From Atriophallophorus winterbourni (Eukaryota; Platyhelminthes; Trematoda; Plagiorchiida; Microphallidae), in contig JACCGJ010008725.1 in NCBI GenBank assembly GCA_013407085.1, forward strand, positions 1 through 64,000: a DNA stretch of 64,000 nt. Reading direction: 5' to 3'. This document shows positions 1-10,560 of the stretch, piece by piece. Every line of letters begins with the position of its first letter. Position 1 is the first letter of the stretch. The notes below the pieces were generated by a model that was given only the letters and a program-made list of their open reading frames with translations, did no database searches and was not told where the DNA came from. Position numbers and translations under genes: made by a program.

Positions 1-108
1 GTATGTATGTATGTATGTATGTATGTATGTATGTATGTATGTATGTATGTATGTATGTATGTATGTATGTATGTATGTATGTATGTATGTATGTATGTAT
101 GTATGTAT
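1..108. repeat. (GTAT)27 microsatellite
   Basis: Perfect tetranucleotide array of 27 units starting at the window edge, so its full length is unknown. It abuts the 3' end of a minus-oriented family A repeat and is best read as that repeat's expanded tail. Confidence 0.97.
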
Positions 109-184
109 GAAATCAAAAGCCTGATCCAGGCAAGGTGCCGCACAGTCAGAGACTGCACGTGGGCTAAGATACTGTCAGTTACAA
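107..184 (-). repeat. Family A repeat, 3' end only
   Basis: Carries the family A landmarks in reverse (AGCCTGATCCAGGCA, CAGAGACTGCACGTGGGCTA). It is truncated after the CTGTCAG motif and its tail is the microsatellite at 1-108. Confidence 0.85.
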
Positions 185-410
185 TGTAGCAATGTTATTA
201 GACAACCATACGCTTATGTTTCAGGGTGATCTGAAATGCACAGTTGATCTGTACAGAGGTAACCGAAAAGAACAACGGAAGCGTCCCATTAACGGTTTCG
301 GTATTATACTAAGCGGTTACCGGTGACTAGACAGAGACTTCCCGCGTGCTTCACACACTACCACGGGAAATTATCAATCAATCATCTTTATCAAAGCGTG
401 ACGCAATTAC

Positions 411-839
411 CGTAAAGCTGTTGGTGATGCTGCGGGCTGCCTCCGGTAAGTGGTGAACCGGAATGTGGATCCCAGGTTGCGGAAGCATTGCAATACGGAA
501 CCGAGCTTGGCACGCTATACGGAGCTGGCCCGGTTGTTTGTTGAGCTGGCCCGGGTCCCGGTTGAAATTGGTTGGATTGCGGGGGTGGGGCAGGAGGTGG
601 CATGCTAGCAGCACCCGGTTGAAAAGGATATTGCGAAGGGTGACGTGTGGGAAAGTTATTGACCATGGGGCGCATCGTGTATCCTGTCATGGTAGATCCG
701 TACAACGGGGTTCGATTTCCGAATGCGTACGGTTGTCCTGGTTGAGCACATGGGTAGGGATGTCTCGGTACTTGTCCGGAAACGCCACTGTTGAAAGGGC
801 GGTGCTGTGGATTCGGGACGCACGGGGGCCTGGGTGAAC
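411..839 (-). CDS. ARID1/Osa-like gene, exon 4 (partial gene)
   Basis: Internal coding exon of a Pro/Gln/Gly/Ser/Tyr-rich protein, 429 bp. The acceptor is CCTTTACCTTAG before 839 and the donor is GTAATT below 411. It starts with two bases that complete an AGT codon left open by exon 3, and ends with one base, so the gene continues past the left window edge or into an unseen exon. Residues include proline runs (PPPAPPP) and repeated PY/YP pairs, with no folded domain. Such low-complexity sequence is typical of the N-terminal half of ARID1/Osa SWI/SNF subunits, upstream of the ARID domain. The identity is an inference; the reading frame and splice phases are seen directly. EWS/SS18-type coactivators have similar composition and are the main alternative. 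Confidence 0.65.
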
Positions 840-945
840 CTAAGGTAAAGGTATGTTGGGTGCGTGACGCAAAAAGCGAAATAACACACATGAAAGCACA
901 CTAATTACGAAAACACAAGCTTCGAGTTTAGAGGCTTAAAGATAG

Positions 946-1505
946 TCATAGCCGGGGGTGGCAGTGGGGATAAGCTCCCACTGTTTATAAAATACTCCAA
1001 TATGGCATGCGTCTCAAATAGCCTCTGACAACCAAGTCCAGCTTCTGGTGTGCACGAGTGGCTCCCCGAGCCCGGCGGAACTGCTTCTACCAACAGGAGA
1101 AGGGGCGAGGGCGAGTGACTGGCGCCTGAAAACCAGTTTGCTTCGGGCAGATGGAGCTCGTTAGCCTGGGAGGGCATTTGATCTAAGGGAAGGAAAACCC
1201 TGATTTTAAACCTCAGCTGCCTTGCGGGATACCCGATCGTGGGAACGGCTTCGGGAGAAAACCCTGAGGGAAAATCTGAAACAGAGTCTGACAGACGGTT
1301 AGTTGGTGCACACCACTTCTTTCTGGCAACTCCTTGCTGCCTTGCAGGTCGCACTTGGTTGTGCCAAGGCTAGAGAAGCTGACTCGAACAAACGCCGAGT
1401 ACTGCTGGGGACGCGGCTTTGTACTCAAATTTCCAAGAATCTTCATTGAGGCCGACTCATCCTCCAGGAGGAGATAGTCGCACAAAAGTAAAAGTAAAAG
1501 TAATT
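946..1505 (+). mobile_element. Family B non-autonomous retroposon, copy 1
   Basis: GC-rich block of about 540 bp, closely matched by a second copy at 20221-20719 in the same orientation (shared landmarks GATAAGCTCCCA, GGCGGAACTGCTTC, CTGCCTTGCAGGTCG). It has no long sense ORF. The 3' end, CATCCTCCAGGAGGAGATAG followed by an (AAAAGT)n tail, is the same as the 3' end of the RTE-like remnant at 2165-3095, which suggests mobilisation by that LINE. Confidence 0.75.
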
Positions 1506-2164
1506 GTAGACAAACGCGTGCGCAAAAGAAACATTAGCTTACATCGTGGAACAACAATGCAGCAGATACTACTTAATGTTCCGTCTAGGAAACCTCACGA
1601 ACTCTTATTCCTTGGCCTTGGCAACCTGACAGTATCTTAGCCCACGTGCAGTCTGTGACTGCCCAGCACTTTGCCTGGATGAGGCTTGTGCTTTCATTCA
1701 TTCATTCCTCGGCCTTTATAAAATTATGGCTCGAATGAGATAGTTTTGGTTGGTTGGATTTTCATGAATGACAAACAGTCATCCCTCAGAATCGAAATTT
1801 ACGATTTTCTTCTATTTTAAAGTTGAAAATCCATGTTTTACGTATCTTTTCGGTTGTCACACCATTCCAATGAGTAGTTTTTAGGATGAGTATCCTGTTA
1901 AACTTGAATGATTGTTCAAAGTACAGAGCATGCGAGTCCGTCACAAGCTGCATTGTTCTGGAGTACTCTTTTGAAACTCGTGCCTCAAGTACCTTCATAA
2001 TTCAAATGGAAGTTGGAAAGTAAATGGGCATAAGCTTAAATAAAAAACTAACAGGACTTTCGTGAAAGCTTGACCATTTATCCTAAAGTAGTGCGGGAAA
2101 ACAGTTCTGTTGATCAGATATTAACAGGTAAACAAAATACGGGAACATTACGACCAGGATCCGC
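1506..2164. other. Intergenic/intronic stretch with a family A tail
   Basis: AT-rich sequence inside intron 3 of the ARID1-like gene. Apart from the family A fragment at 1609-1707 I see no coding or structured feature. Confidence 0.6.
1609..1707 (+). repeat. Family A repeat, 3' half
   Basis: Runs from GGCAACCTGACAGTATCTTAG to GAGGCTTGTGCTTTCATTC. Its tail is (ATTC)n rather than the usual (ACAT)n, one of several tail variants in the family. Confidence 0.85.
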
Positions 2165-3095
2165 ATGCCATGGAACAGTAGAGAAACGGTAACAAGGTAC
2201 AAACATGTAAGACATCATCGGATAAGCTTTCAATCACGTGTCGATTTGGAGTATGCCGACGACATCGTAATCTTGGGGGATGATCCTGGAACGCTTCAGA
2301 CGACCCTGGAACGCCTCAGCTCATTTGCTGCTATGCTGGGGCTACGAATCAACACGCGCAACGCGAAGTATTTTACCACCGCCACTGGACCTCATCTGCC
2401 TCTCAAGATTGATGGCGAGAACTTGGAGATGGCGAACACTTTTGGTTACCTTGGTTCATCCGTGCTACCGTCAGGACAAGCCAGGGATAAGATACTGACC
2501 CGTGTATAAGCTGTGCGCACGGCGACTGTGTTGGGTTCTATTTAGCCGCAGCGAAATCACCCAACGTACAAAGCTGCGCGTTTACAGAGCGGCGATTAGC
2601 CCAGTTTCTAACTTATGGATGCGAGAAGTGGCCTGTGCGGGTGGACGATATGCGGAAACTAGAGCTTTTCGACCACTGATGTCTCCGACGCATCCTCAAT
2701 GTTCAATGTGATGAGCGACTAACGAATGACGAGGTTCGCCGCCGTTGTTTTCATATCCCGCGCCTGAGTTCCATATTGCGACAACACCGACTGAGATAGT
2801 TTGGCCACACCCTGAGACGCTCGGACGCTGAACTAACCAGGGTGACACTATCGCCGACACCCTACACAGAATGACGTTCTCTTCGCTGAGGACAAGTGAA
2901 GACTTGGCTCGCCACCGTGAGATCGGATGTGGAGCTGCTTGGTCTACGATCGGTTTACGGATGGCGCACGTGAGATTGGACCTGGCTTAAAATCGGCGAG
3001 GATCTCGCTTTTAACCGCCTAGCGTGGGTGGCTGAAATCCGTGACGTCAAGGAAACCGACTCATCCTCCAGGAGGAGATAGTCGCACAAAAGTAA
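2165..3095 (+). pseudogene. RTE-like LINE reverse transcriptase 3' remnant
   Basis: The open part at 2165-2509 reads LEYADDIVILGDDPG, the catalytic YADD box of a non-LTR reverse transcriptase, followed by a GLRIN segment and FGYLGSS, the usual order in RTE-type elements. Downstream the homology continues in shifted frames: KLRVYRAAISPV, then the leucine/arginine-rich C-terminal region, interrupted by stops. The element ends with the TCCAGGAGGAGATAGTCGC 3' sequence also found on both family B copies. It is 5'-truncated, frame-broken and sits in an intron of the ARID1-like gene, so it should be inactive. Confidence 0.8.
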
Positions 3096-3286
3096 AGTGA
3101 GTAAGCCTATACATGTGCGAATGGGGTTAACTCGTGGGCTTCAAACGAAAATCCGTATTTGCACGCATTTAATTCACATATACACCACAAGACAAGGGAA
3201 CTTTTGAGCGTAAGTACCAAAACGGTGAGCAATAATAAGAGGTAATCTAGAATGCCTACATAAGAAGCGTAGTAATCATGGTATGA

Positions 3287-3352
3287 AGGCACAAGCCTGA
3301 TCCAGGCAGAGACTGCGCGTGGGCAAAGATACTGTCAGGTTGCCCAGGCCTT
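3287..3352 (-). repeat. Family A fragment
   Basis: Short reverse copy with an internal deletion: CCTGATCCAGGCA is joined directly to GAGACTGCGCGTGGGC, and the copy ends at GTTGCCCAGGCC. Confidence 0.8.
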
Positions 3353-3548
3353 GCAATACTGATTTTCACATGTAAGCACTAGCAAGCTACTTACTGGTAT
3401 ATAAATTTAGACCTGTATGTTGAAGCAGCAAGTTATACGTTTTATTAAATCGACAGATAAATAGATGAATGGATGGATGGGTGTGCAAATCGAGTGTTTT
3501 ATTGGTTGATAACACACGGGCATAGTAAAACATCGAACATGAACGTAC

Positions 3549-3825
3549 TTGATCCTCCCGAGGAGGATGAGTTTGGTATTCCTTGCTGGGGTGCTGGAGA
3601 GGCATTGCCAAACGAGGGATGGACTGTAGGTGAATCCGAAGGAGGGGTTCCTCGGGCTAACATAGCAGGACTCGCTAACGTGCCGGATGAATTCAAATTC
3701 GCTGAAGGAGAACACGCATCACGCAGGACACTATTGGCGGACTTTGTTTCAGCAGACTGGCGCCCAGATTGTTGTTCATCGGGCAACTCTCGTGGCGTTT
3801 CACAAGCAACCGGGGACTTTGATCC
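3549..3825 (-). CDS. ARID1/Osa-like gene, exon 3
   Basis: Internal exon of 277 bp found by following splice phases. The acceptor is TTTTTCATCGCAG before 3825 and the donor is GTACGT below 3549. It begins in phase 0, as exon 2 requires, and leaves one base that exon 4 completes. The translation is Ser/Pro/Gly-rich (for example SPSANLNSSG, NSSSSGGSS) with no recognisable domain. It is separated from exon 2 by an intron of only 114 bp, against a 2.7-kb intron on the other side. Without this exon, exons 2 and 4 are out of phase, which is good evidence that it is real. A plus-strand ORF over the same bases is its antisense shadow. Confidence 0.75.
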
Positions 3826-3939
3826 CTGCGATGAAAAAGCCGTGTGTTAAAGAAGCCGATAAGGGGGAAATAGCAAAATGCGTGAGACTAAAACGATTGC
3901 ATTTAGGATCACAAGGAAGCGGATAGACCCGAAACTCAC

Positions 3940-4461
3940 TTCTATTGGACGAACCAGTGCTGAAGGGCTGGTGTTGTCTGATTCCCCAGCTGGATTGGTA
4001 AAAGATTTGAGGGTCGAATCGCTGGAAGGAGTAGCATGAGCCCTGTCATGTGAGTCTGTGTCGCGTGATGAACTGCGGGGATCTTGAGCAATTTGTTGGA
4101 GAGAAGCAAAGGGTGTAATCGCGCGATGTGGCCCCGGGGAGGGTGTTTGAGAGTTAATTTGGTTCGCATTAGGGTACATTGTGGAACTGGGACATCCTAA
4201 AGGTCCATCGCCACCATTTGCCGGAGTCGTGGACTGAGGTGGATAAGGAGAAATCGGATTCGATGAAGAGTAATCCATTTGTGGAACGGTGGTCTGGGGA
4301 CGAAGCACTTGTTGCATCTGTTGGTGGTGCATAGTTCCCGGGGGTGCACCGGTTTGGTAATAAGCATAGGTAGAACCAGCAGGATAACCAGAATAAATAG
4401 AACGCATGTACGGGTCCGAAAAGCGTGGATTTGCATGAGTGCTGTATGGTAAATTATTAGC
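3940..4461 (-). CDS. ARID1/Osa-like gene, exon 2
   Basis: Internal exon of 522 bp (174 codons, phase 0 at both ends) with acceptor TTTTCCAG and donor GTGAGT. The translation starts ANNLPYSTHANPRFSDPYM and continues through Tyr/Ser/Pro/Gln-rich sequence (QMDYSSSNPISPYPPQ) to SALVRPIE. It has no transmembrane segment and no folded domain. The composition agrees with exons 1, 3 and 4 and the phases join without a stop, so these four are treated as one gene. An unspliced reading of this exon runs into intron sequence after VRPIE. Confidence 0.75.
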
Positions 4462-4739
4462 CTGGAAAAGAATGGAAAGTTGATCGAATTACATGTATCA
4501 GGTCAAAATGTATGAATGAACTACAGTGATGAAAGTCAATGTTTTTTTTAAAATGCGTCGTCGAAGAGCCATTTGATGAAAGCGAATCTGTGTTCACAGT
4601 TATTCTCTTGAGTGTGATAAATTGAAATCTGATAAGTAAAATGCAGAGGTGTATATCTCCATCAAGCTGGGGGAAATAACTAATTAACAGATGAATGAAT
4701 TCGTATTCGCTTGTGATCGAACGCTAAGCGATTATGCGT

Positions 4740-4930
4740 ACTTGTCTCTGCTAACAACGTGCTAAATTGATTGGCCAACGGTAGTGAGCTGCATGCTGAA
4801 ACACGCTGGAGTCTCACTACCATTTCTATTTCTATTCCCACCTTATATCTGTCTAGGCCTGGGCAACCCGACAGGTTCACTCGATGACTGTGCGGCACTT
4901 TGCCTTGATCAGGCTTGTGCTTCCATGCCA
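4740..4930 (+). repeat. Family A repeat, nearly full length
   Basis: Family A in sense order: GTGCTAAATTGATTGGCC, GGTAGTGAGCTGCATGC, GGAGTCTCACTACCATTTC, a pyrimidine-rich spacer, CTAGGCCTGGGCAACC, then the conserved GCGGCACTTTGCC...CAGGCTTGTGCTT end. It lacks part of the CTTAGCCCACGTGCAG segment. It sits in intron 1 of the ARID1-like gene. No clear Pol III A/B boxes are visible. With its 3' microsatellite tails it behaves like a SINE or a LINE 3' end. Confidence 0.85.
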
Positions 4931-5109
4931 TATATATACCATATGCCGTTTTTATTGTGCTCATCAAAATCACCCCCTTAAAATGTCATGAGAAATATCG
5001 GTAGCAAGCAAGAGAGAGAAAAGCAAAGAAAAGGTGTTCTAGGCTTTTTTAAACTTTCGAAGAGTTCCAGTTCAAGTAAAACTTGCCGTACACCATAATA
5101 CACACGGAT

Positions 5110-5330
5110 GCGCAATCGTACAGTACTTATGTGCTGTGCGCTAACACCGTGCTAAATTGATTGGCCACGGGTAGTGAGCTAAAACACGCTGGAGTCTCAC
5201 TACCATCTTTATTTTTTATTTCTCATTTCTATCTAGGCCTGGGCAACCTGACAGTAATATCGCTCACGTGCAGTCTCTGACTGTGCGGCACTTTGCCTGG
5301 ATCAGGCTTGTGCTTTCATGCCATACACGC
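5110..5330 (+). repeat. Family A repeat, full length
   Basis: All landmarks are present in order, including CTCACGTGCAGTCTCTGACTG, which the copy 180 bp upstream lacks. It lacks the GCATGC after GTGAGCT. Direct neighbour in the same orientation as the copy at 4740. Confidence 0.88.
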
Positions 5331-5544
5331 TGTAAATACCATTGCTCAGGAATAATCAGTTAGGCGTAGTTCGGGAAAAATGTAACAGTCTTTTGGAGGC
5401 TACATGAAAACTATCACTTTACTGCGGTTTCTATCTTTCGACATAAAATCTTGAAAGTGAAATTTCGGACATTTAGGAATCAATGGACAATGGATAAAAG
5501 TGACTGCACCTATGAATGGATGATATAAGAAAATGATCCAAGAA

Positions 5545-5725
5545 AAGTGCTGCAGAGTCATTGACTACACATGGGCTAAGAAACTGTCAGGTTGCTCAAG
5601 CCCAAATAGATATGAGAAATTAAAATAGAATGGAAACAACAGTGAGACTCCAGAGTGTTTACGCACGCACCCCACTACCGGTGGCAAATCAGTTTAACAT
5701 AGAGCGGAAATTCCGCACAAAAGTA
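5545..5725 (-). repeat. Family A repeat, diverged
   Basis: Reverse copy recognised by ACATGGGCTAAGAAACTGTCAG, GTGAGACTCCAGAGTG and GGCAAATCAGTTTAACA. It faces the plus copy at 5925 across about 200 bp, giving an inverted pair. Confidence 0.78.
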
Positions 5726-5924
5726 TATCCATGATACGATTGCACATCCACGAGGACAGTACCCCAAGTATTACGGTGTTCTTTGATGTTGCTATTTTGT
5801 TAATCAAGCGCTTGTCGCAACAGTCTACTTTATAAAAATTAACCCTAACCAGATTGGACGAGGAGGCAGATGATGAATTATAATATACACGTTTGACAAG
5901 AACACATCGCTACACCGATGTGTT

Positions 5925-6130
5925 ATCGTGCAGTACTTGTCTCCCGCATAAGTGAGACCGTGCTAAATTGATTTGCCATGGATACTTGGCTGCACGCAGG
6001 AACACACTGGAGTCTCACTGCCATCTTCTTGTTAGTATGTGCGTCTAGCTTGAGGAACAAAACAGTATCTCAGGCCATTCGTAGTCTATGTTTGTGTGGC
6101 AGTTTACCTAGATGCACGCCTGAGTCCACG
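5925..6130 (+). repeat. Family A repeat, strongly diverged
   Basis: GTGCTAAATTGATTTGCC and GGAGTCTCACTGCCAT are kept. The 3' half is recognisable only by ACAGTATCTCAG and a worn GGCAGTTTACCTAGATG. Confidence 0.7.
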
Positions 6131-6229
6131 CCTAAATACAATATATTGATATCTATTTTCGACAAGCGTTAAGAGTCTTTTCAGGCTCCTCGGGACTTGA
6201 TGTATATAACAAATCACAAACCTAAATAC

Positions 6230-6312
6230 CGGCAAAGTGCCGCACCGTCAGAGATTCTGCGTAGGCAAAGACATTGTCAGGTTGCCCGGGCCTAGACAGA
6301 TATGCGAAAAGG
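6230..6312 (-). repeat. Family A, 3' end
   Basis: Reverse 3' segment (CAAAGTGCCGCACCGTCAGAG, GTTGCCCGGGCCTAGACAG) followed by an AATAAT-rich run. It forms an inverted pair with the next copy. Confidence 0.82.
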
Positions 6313-6384
6313 ATAAAATAATAAAATAATAATAATAATAATAAAATAATCAGAAATACAGCACGATTGCACATCCATGCAGGT

Positions 6385-6676
6385 TTTACTGATAGGCCTG
6401 GGTAAACTCACAGCATCCGAGCCCACGTGCAGTCGTTGACCGCGTAGCGTGCATGCATATGCTTGCGATATCTCCAGGATAATCGCGGTGTTTTGAGCAG
6501 AATTAGTTGATTTACCGAAGGTAATGTGCTGCGTGCGGAAACACGCAGGAGTCTCACTACTATTTCTATTTCCTTTCTGTTTCTTTTTTTTCATATTTGT
6601 CTAAGCCTGGGCAACCTGACAGTATCTCAGCTCACGTGCAGTCTCTGACTGGATCAGGCTTGTGCTTTCATACATA
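6385..6676 (+). repeat. Family A, two overlapping partial copies
   Basis: A 3' segment (AGGCCTGGGTAAACTCACAG, CCCACGTGCAGTCG) at 6385-6450 is followed by a near-complete copy from 6500 that ends GGATCAGGCTTGTGCTTTCA and a short ATAC tail. Confidence 0.8.
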
Positions 6677-6689
6677 TATAGATCAGTAA

Positions 6690-8300
6690 ACCTTCATTGT
6701 GTTTACACACACAGCTAAATCCCACTGACAAAGTGATGTAGCGTGCAGTGGCCTGCACAGTACATAAGTATCGAACGATTGAACATCAAGATGGATGTTC
6801 ATAGGCATTATTAGTTACAACGGTGGTGGTTATCCAGGTACCTCCCCAGCCCACAACGTGTGTATGTATGACTCAAAAATGCATCACCAGCTTGAAAGAC
6901 TACGCATGCGTGCAAAGCGCAGTATTGCTTTACTATCTCGGTTAAAGGAGAACCGGTTCCGTTGATTGACGAAGTAACAATCGAAGTTGATGCTAGCAAC
7001 CACAATATAATCGAGTAGAAATTTGAGACAGTAGTTTGAATGATATTGGTGCATTAGATACACTAAGACGTTAAACAAAGATGGACTAATAAGAAATATG
7101 GAGGAGGTTGTGATACCATGTTTACGTGCGTAAATAACGATCGTACACAAATCATGTGAGCTGTTACACTTTTTATGGCAATTGACCTACTAACTGAACA
7201 AACAGTGCCAGTAAAGTAAAAAAAATGTTAGAATCTAGCGAAGGTGTGAATGAAATGAAGCACTATAATTGAAAATGGTTAGAATCGGTGCCAAACATAC
7301 GACCAAAGAGGAAAGTAAACCACGAACAACTACGGTTTACAAAGGCGAAGTAATAGGAATACGCTATTTGGAGGACCACGTGTATACGGCAGACAAGCTT
7401 TGTAAAAATGCAAACACATGCAAATTCCAGTAACCACGGCAAATAAGCTAGCAAGCACACGAGCGTACGTTCACTTCAGCGCGTACACAGAGCGAGTGCA
7501 CACAGACGCGTGAAAGCGCGCGCGATACACACCCGCTATTGTATTGATCTGGTTAGTAAACTTGTAGAGCCAATCGTTAGGCGCAACAGCAAATCAGAAC
7601 ACACAAACCAAACGTCAGACAAACGGTCAACGAGGCAATAAAGAGTGGGGTGAAGGTCAGATAAGTTCAAAAACCGTTGTGCATACATCAAACTCCAAAG
7701 AGTGAACAAGTGCAATAAGCACGTGGCGTGCACAGGCTTATCATTGGGAAACTCGTCATCAGTGAGAAATGACCGGCAACGTTATTGGAGTGATAAGGCT
7801 ATAAAAACGAACTCGGCGGTGGCTGAGGGAATTTTACGAGACAGTCTTAATTGCAGACGGTGGACGGGGTTCGAATGCCTTAGTACCGGGGTTGATAAAA
7901 AAACAGTCGAGCTTAAGTGTACGAATTTCAAAGGGATGCACTAAGTGCTTACATTTTCAAAAACCTAGAATGTTTTCAAATAACTTAAAGTGTTTATAGT
8001 GAACGTCGCAAGCCTGTCCATAAATAAAATCTGTGAACGACGAAAGGATCAACCGTGCTATTTGACCACGTGCAGTCTGTTGGACTGCATGATAGCTCGC
8101 TCGAACTAAGCTCACTGTCCTATCCTATGGAAATAAAGGCTGTTATATGGAATTGCTGTAAATTTATCTGTGTTCAAGGATCACTGCGCCAGGATCTTTT
8201 CCGGATATAATTTTTCGGTTTAGAAAATTGAAATTTCATTCGGCGATGCTCAAGGTACGCTAGATCTAAGTACTAGAAAGCGCCAGACTGATACCCACTT
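6690..8300. other. No recognisable gene (intron 1 sequence)
   Basis: About 1.6 kb of apparently single-copy intronic sequence. Short ORFs on both strands have no family signature, and I see no repeat landmarks or exon with matched splice sites. Confidence 0.5.
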
Positions 8301-8309
8301 CCACACAAA

Positions 8310-8510
8310 ACTTTTGTGCAGTACATCAAACACCGTGCTCCATTGATGTGCCACCAGTAGTGAGCTGCAAGCGAAAATACATTGGAGTATCACTGTTATT
8401 TCTATTTTCTCTCTCATGTATGTCTAGACCCGGGCAACCTGACAGTAGCTTAGCCCACATGTAGTCTATGAAGTGCGGCACTGCCCTGTTCAGGCTTGTG
8501 ATTTTATAAA
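8310..8510 (+). repeat. Family A repeat, diverged
   Basis: GTGCTCCATTGATGTGCC, GGAGTATCACTG and CCGGGCAACCTGACAGTAGC are recognisable. The 3' end is eroded (CTGTTCAGGCTTGTGATTT). Confidence 0.78.
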
Positions 8511-8784
8511 TACACATTTGCAAATCTTCGTTCACAAAGTAAATAGATACAGAAGCTTCTACGCCGTAACCCGGGTGACGAAGCTACTTATTATGAAAAA
8601 CTACCGAATCGTGATATCATAAATTCGTCGACTTCGCCAACCAGGTTATTAGAAGCTACCGTCAGATTATTACCAAAATCGGGTAGAATATTTGACAAAA
8701 GCACTCGCTAATATGTCTATATCACGTTACATCTGAAAGTGATTGGAAGCAAATTCCGAGTCAAGAAAACGGTATGTACAGATG

Positions 8785-8890
8785 TATGAAATCACAAGCC
8801 TGACCCAGGCAATGCACATAGTTACAGACTAAACGTAGGCCAAAATCCTGTCAGGTTGCCAAGGCCTAGATAGATACGAGATGGAAAATA
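8785..8890 (-). repeat. Family A, 3' half
   Basis: Reverse copy (AAGCCTGACCCAGGCAA, GTCAGGTTGCCAAGGCC). With the plus copy 35 bp downstream it forms a hairpin-capable inverted pair with arms of about 100 bp. Confidence 0.82.
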
Positions 8891-8924
8891 GAAATTGCAA
8901 TTAGACACCATCGTGTTCCTGCGT

Positions 8925-9030
8925 GCAGGCCTATCAAGGCCTGGGCAACCTGACAGTAACTTAGCCCACGTGCAGCCTGACGATGCGGCACTTTGCCTGG
9001 ATCAGGCTTGTGCTTTCATACCATATCATA
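8925..9030 (+). repeat. Family A, 3' half
   Basis: Well-conserved 3' half (GCCTGGGCAACCTGACAG to CAGGCTTGTGCTTTCAT) with a CCATATCATA tail. Right arm of the inverted pair with 8785-8890. Confidence 0.87.
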
Positions 9031-9534
9031 TCCTACATGCAGCTCACCACTAGTGGCATATTAATTTAACACGGTGTTAACTACACAGCACAACAGTGAT
9101 GAACAATTGCACAACCGTGCAACATCCTCACTATCATCATCATGAACAGCAGTGCAATCGCGGCAACTACGGAGTGCTTAACTTCCATACATCCATGATG
9201 CGATAAAATCATAAAGAGATTAGCAACGGTGGACATCAAAAGCTACTGAAATTGAGTAAGCACAAGCACGTTAAGATCAGATGCCTAAACCTCAAATCAT
9301 ACACGTATTGGATCAAATGTTGCGAACGAATAGAGTGAACACGACAGCGTCCTTGCAGCTTTTACTGCCATGCATCATGACTAGATAGAAGCAATTGATT
9401 TGAATGTATTTCTTATCGATGGTGCATTCATACCCTTAGATTCGATTCTGTAGATTCATTTTGTGACGCTGGATAAGGGTGTTTTATCCTTGGTGCGCAC
9501 TATGGCTGAAAGGAAAGTTTTTCCTTTCTTATAC
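9031..9534. other. Unassigned intronic stretch
   Basis: Begins with a worn CTCACCACTAGTGGCA...TTTAACACGGTGTTA segment that resembles a reverse family A 5' half (to about 9080). The remainder shows no feature I recognise. Confidence 0.45.
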
Positions 9535-9748
9535 TCAAACGTGCAGTACTTGGTGCTGTGTGGCTAACACCGTGCTAAATTGATTGGCCAGAGGTAGTGA
9601 GCAGCTTGCTGAAACAGGCTGGAGTCTCACTACCATTTCCTGTACTTTTTCTTCCTCATATTTGTTTAGGCCTGGGAAACCTGACAGTATCTTAGCCACG
9701 TGCAGTCTCCGACTGTGCGGCACTTTGCCTGGATCAGGCATACCATAA
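9535..9748 (+). repeat. Family A repeat, full length
   Basis: Complete order of landmarks starting at CGTGCAGTACTTGGTGC. It ends prematurely in GGATCAGGCATACCATA, missing TTGTGCTTTC. Confidence 0.88.
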
Positions 9749-10145
9749 GACCATACTCAAACGTAGCGCTACCATATCTTTGCATAATCCACTCATTGTT
9801 AAGGGCCATATTTTCAACGTGTTCCATAAGCAAATTAGCAAGTACCGGAGATATCGGTGAAGACATTGCCCATGCCTGAGCGAATTGACACGCCAATGAC
9901 AATTTGCTGGACGCAGAATTCCGTTTTAAAAGCCTACGCCTACGTTCAATGTTTTGGGAAACGGCGACACTACAACTTGAAAAGTTTTGAAGGTAGATAA
10001 TTAGCACACACACAAATAAAAAACGACTACACTCAACCTTGAAGTGTTGCATTATCGCGTTTCAGCTATAATGTGGTCTATAAACGATTTGAAGATAAAC
10101 TGACGGCAGAGCATGTTTCTGGTGACATACGTTGCCGTAATTTAA

Positions 10146-10337
10146 CCCTTTGTCTACGGGAATCGGATATACGTATTTTATGATATTTTTGTGTTATTCT
10201 GCTTAATTGTGGTTGCAGATGCCAGACGCCGCCTGACAAGTGCACTCCGATGGTGACTGAAAGTACCGACGGAAGCTACTGAGCAATCGACTGTTTGTTT
10301 GACGTGGTAAGTACATTTACCGTCAGTAGATAAAGGG
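10146..10337. mobile_element. piggyBac-type MITE, copy 1
   Basis: A 192-bp non-coding unit bounded by CCCTTTGTCTAC and GTAGATAAAGGG, which are inverted matches, with TTAA on both sides (10142-10145 and 10338-10341). TTAA target duplication and CCC..GGG termini are the hallmark of piggyBac-superfamily elements. The interior (AAGTGCACTCCGATGGT, GTACCGACGGAAGC) recurs inverted at 28159-28345. Confidence 0.75.
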
Positions 10338-10454
10338 TTAAAAAACCTCATTGACTGAAGCCATTTCCGCGGTTCCTGATTACGATAGCTGCGCTCAACT
10401 CGAACAGATGTATTTCAAGTGTACCAGTATTATCATCAAGTATTTAAGCATTAA

Positions 10455-10560
10455 ATCACAAGGCTGATGAAGGAAGACAACACCGTCACAGATTGCAGGT
10501 TCGCTAAGATAGTGTTAGATTGCCCAAGATTAAAACGATTTGAGAATAAGATCAAATCAA
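10455..10560 (-). repeat. Family A, heavily diverged 3' half
   Basis: Recognised from CACAAGGCTGATGAAGG, CGCTAAGATAGTGTTAG and GTTAGATTGCCCAAG; many substitutions. Confidence 0.55.

Noticed and set aside
1..108. CRISPR-like periodicity
   Set aside because: It is a simple tetranucleotide array with no spacers, in a eukaryotic genome.
3473..3850. 125-codon plus-strand ORF
   Set aside because: Antisense shadow of exon 3 of the ARID1-like gene, which has matched splice sites and phases on the minus strand.
7702..7944. 80-codon plus ORF
   Set aside because: No motif, no splice context and no repeat relation; treated as random.
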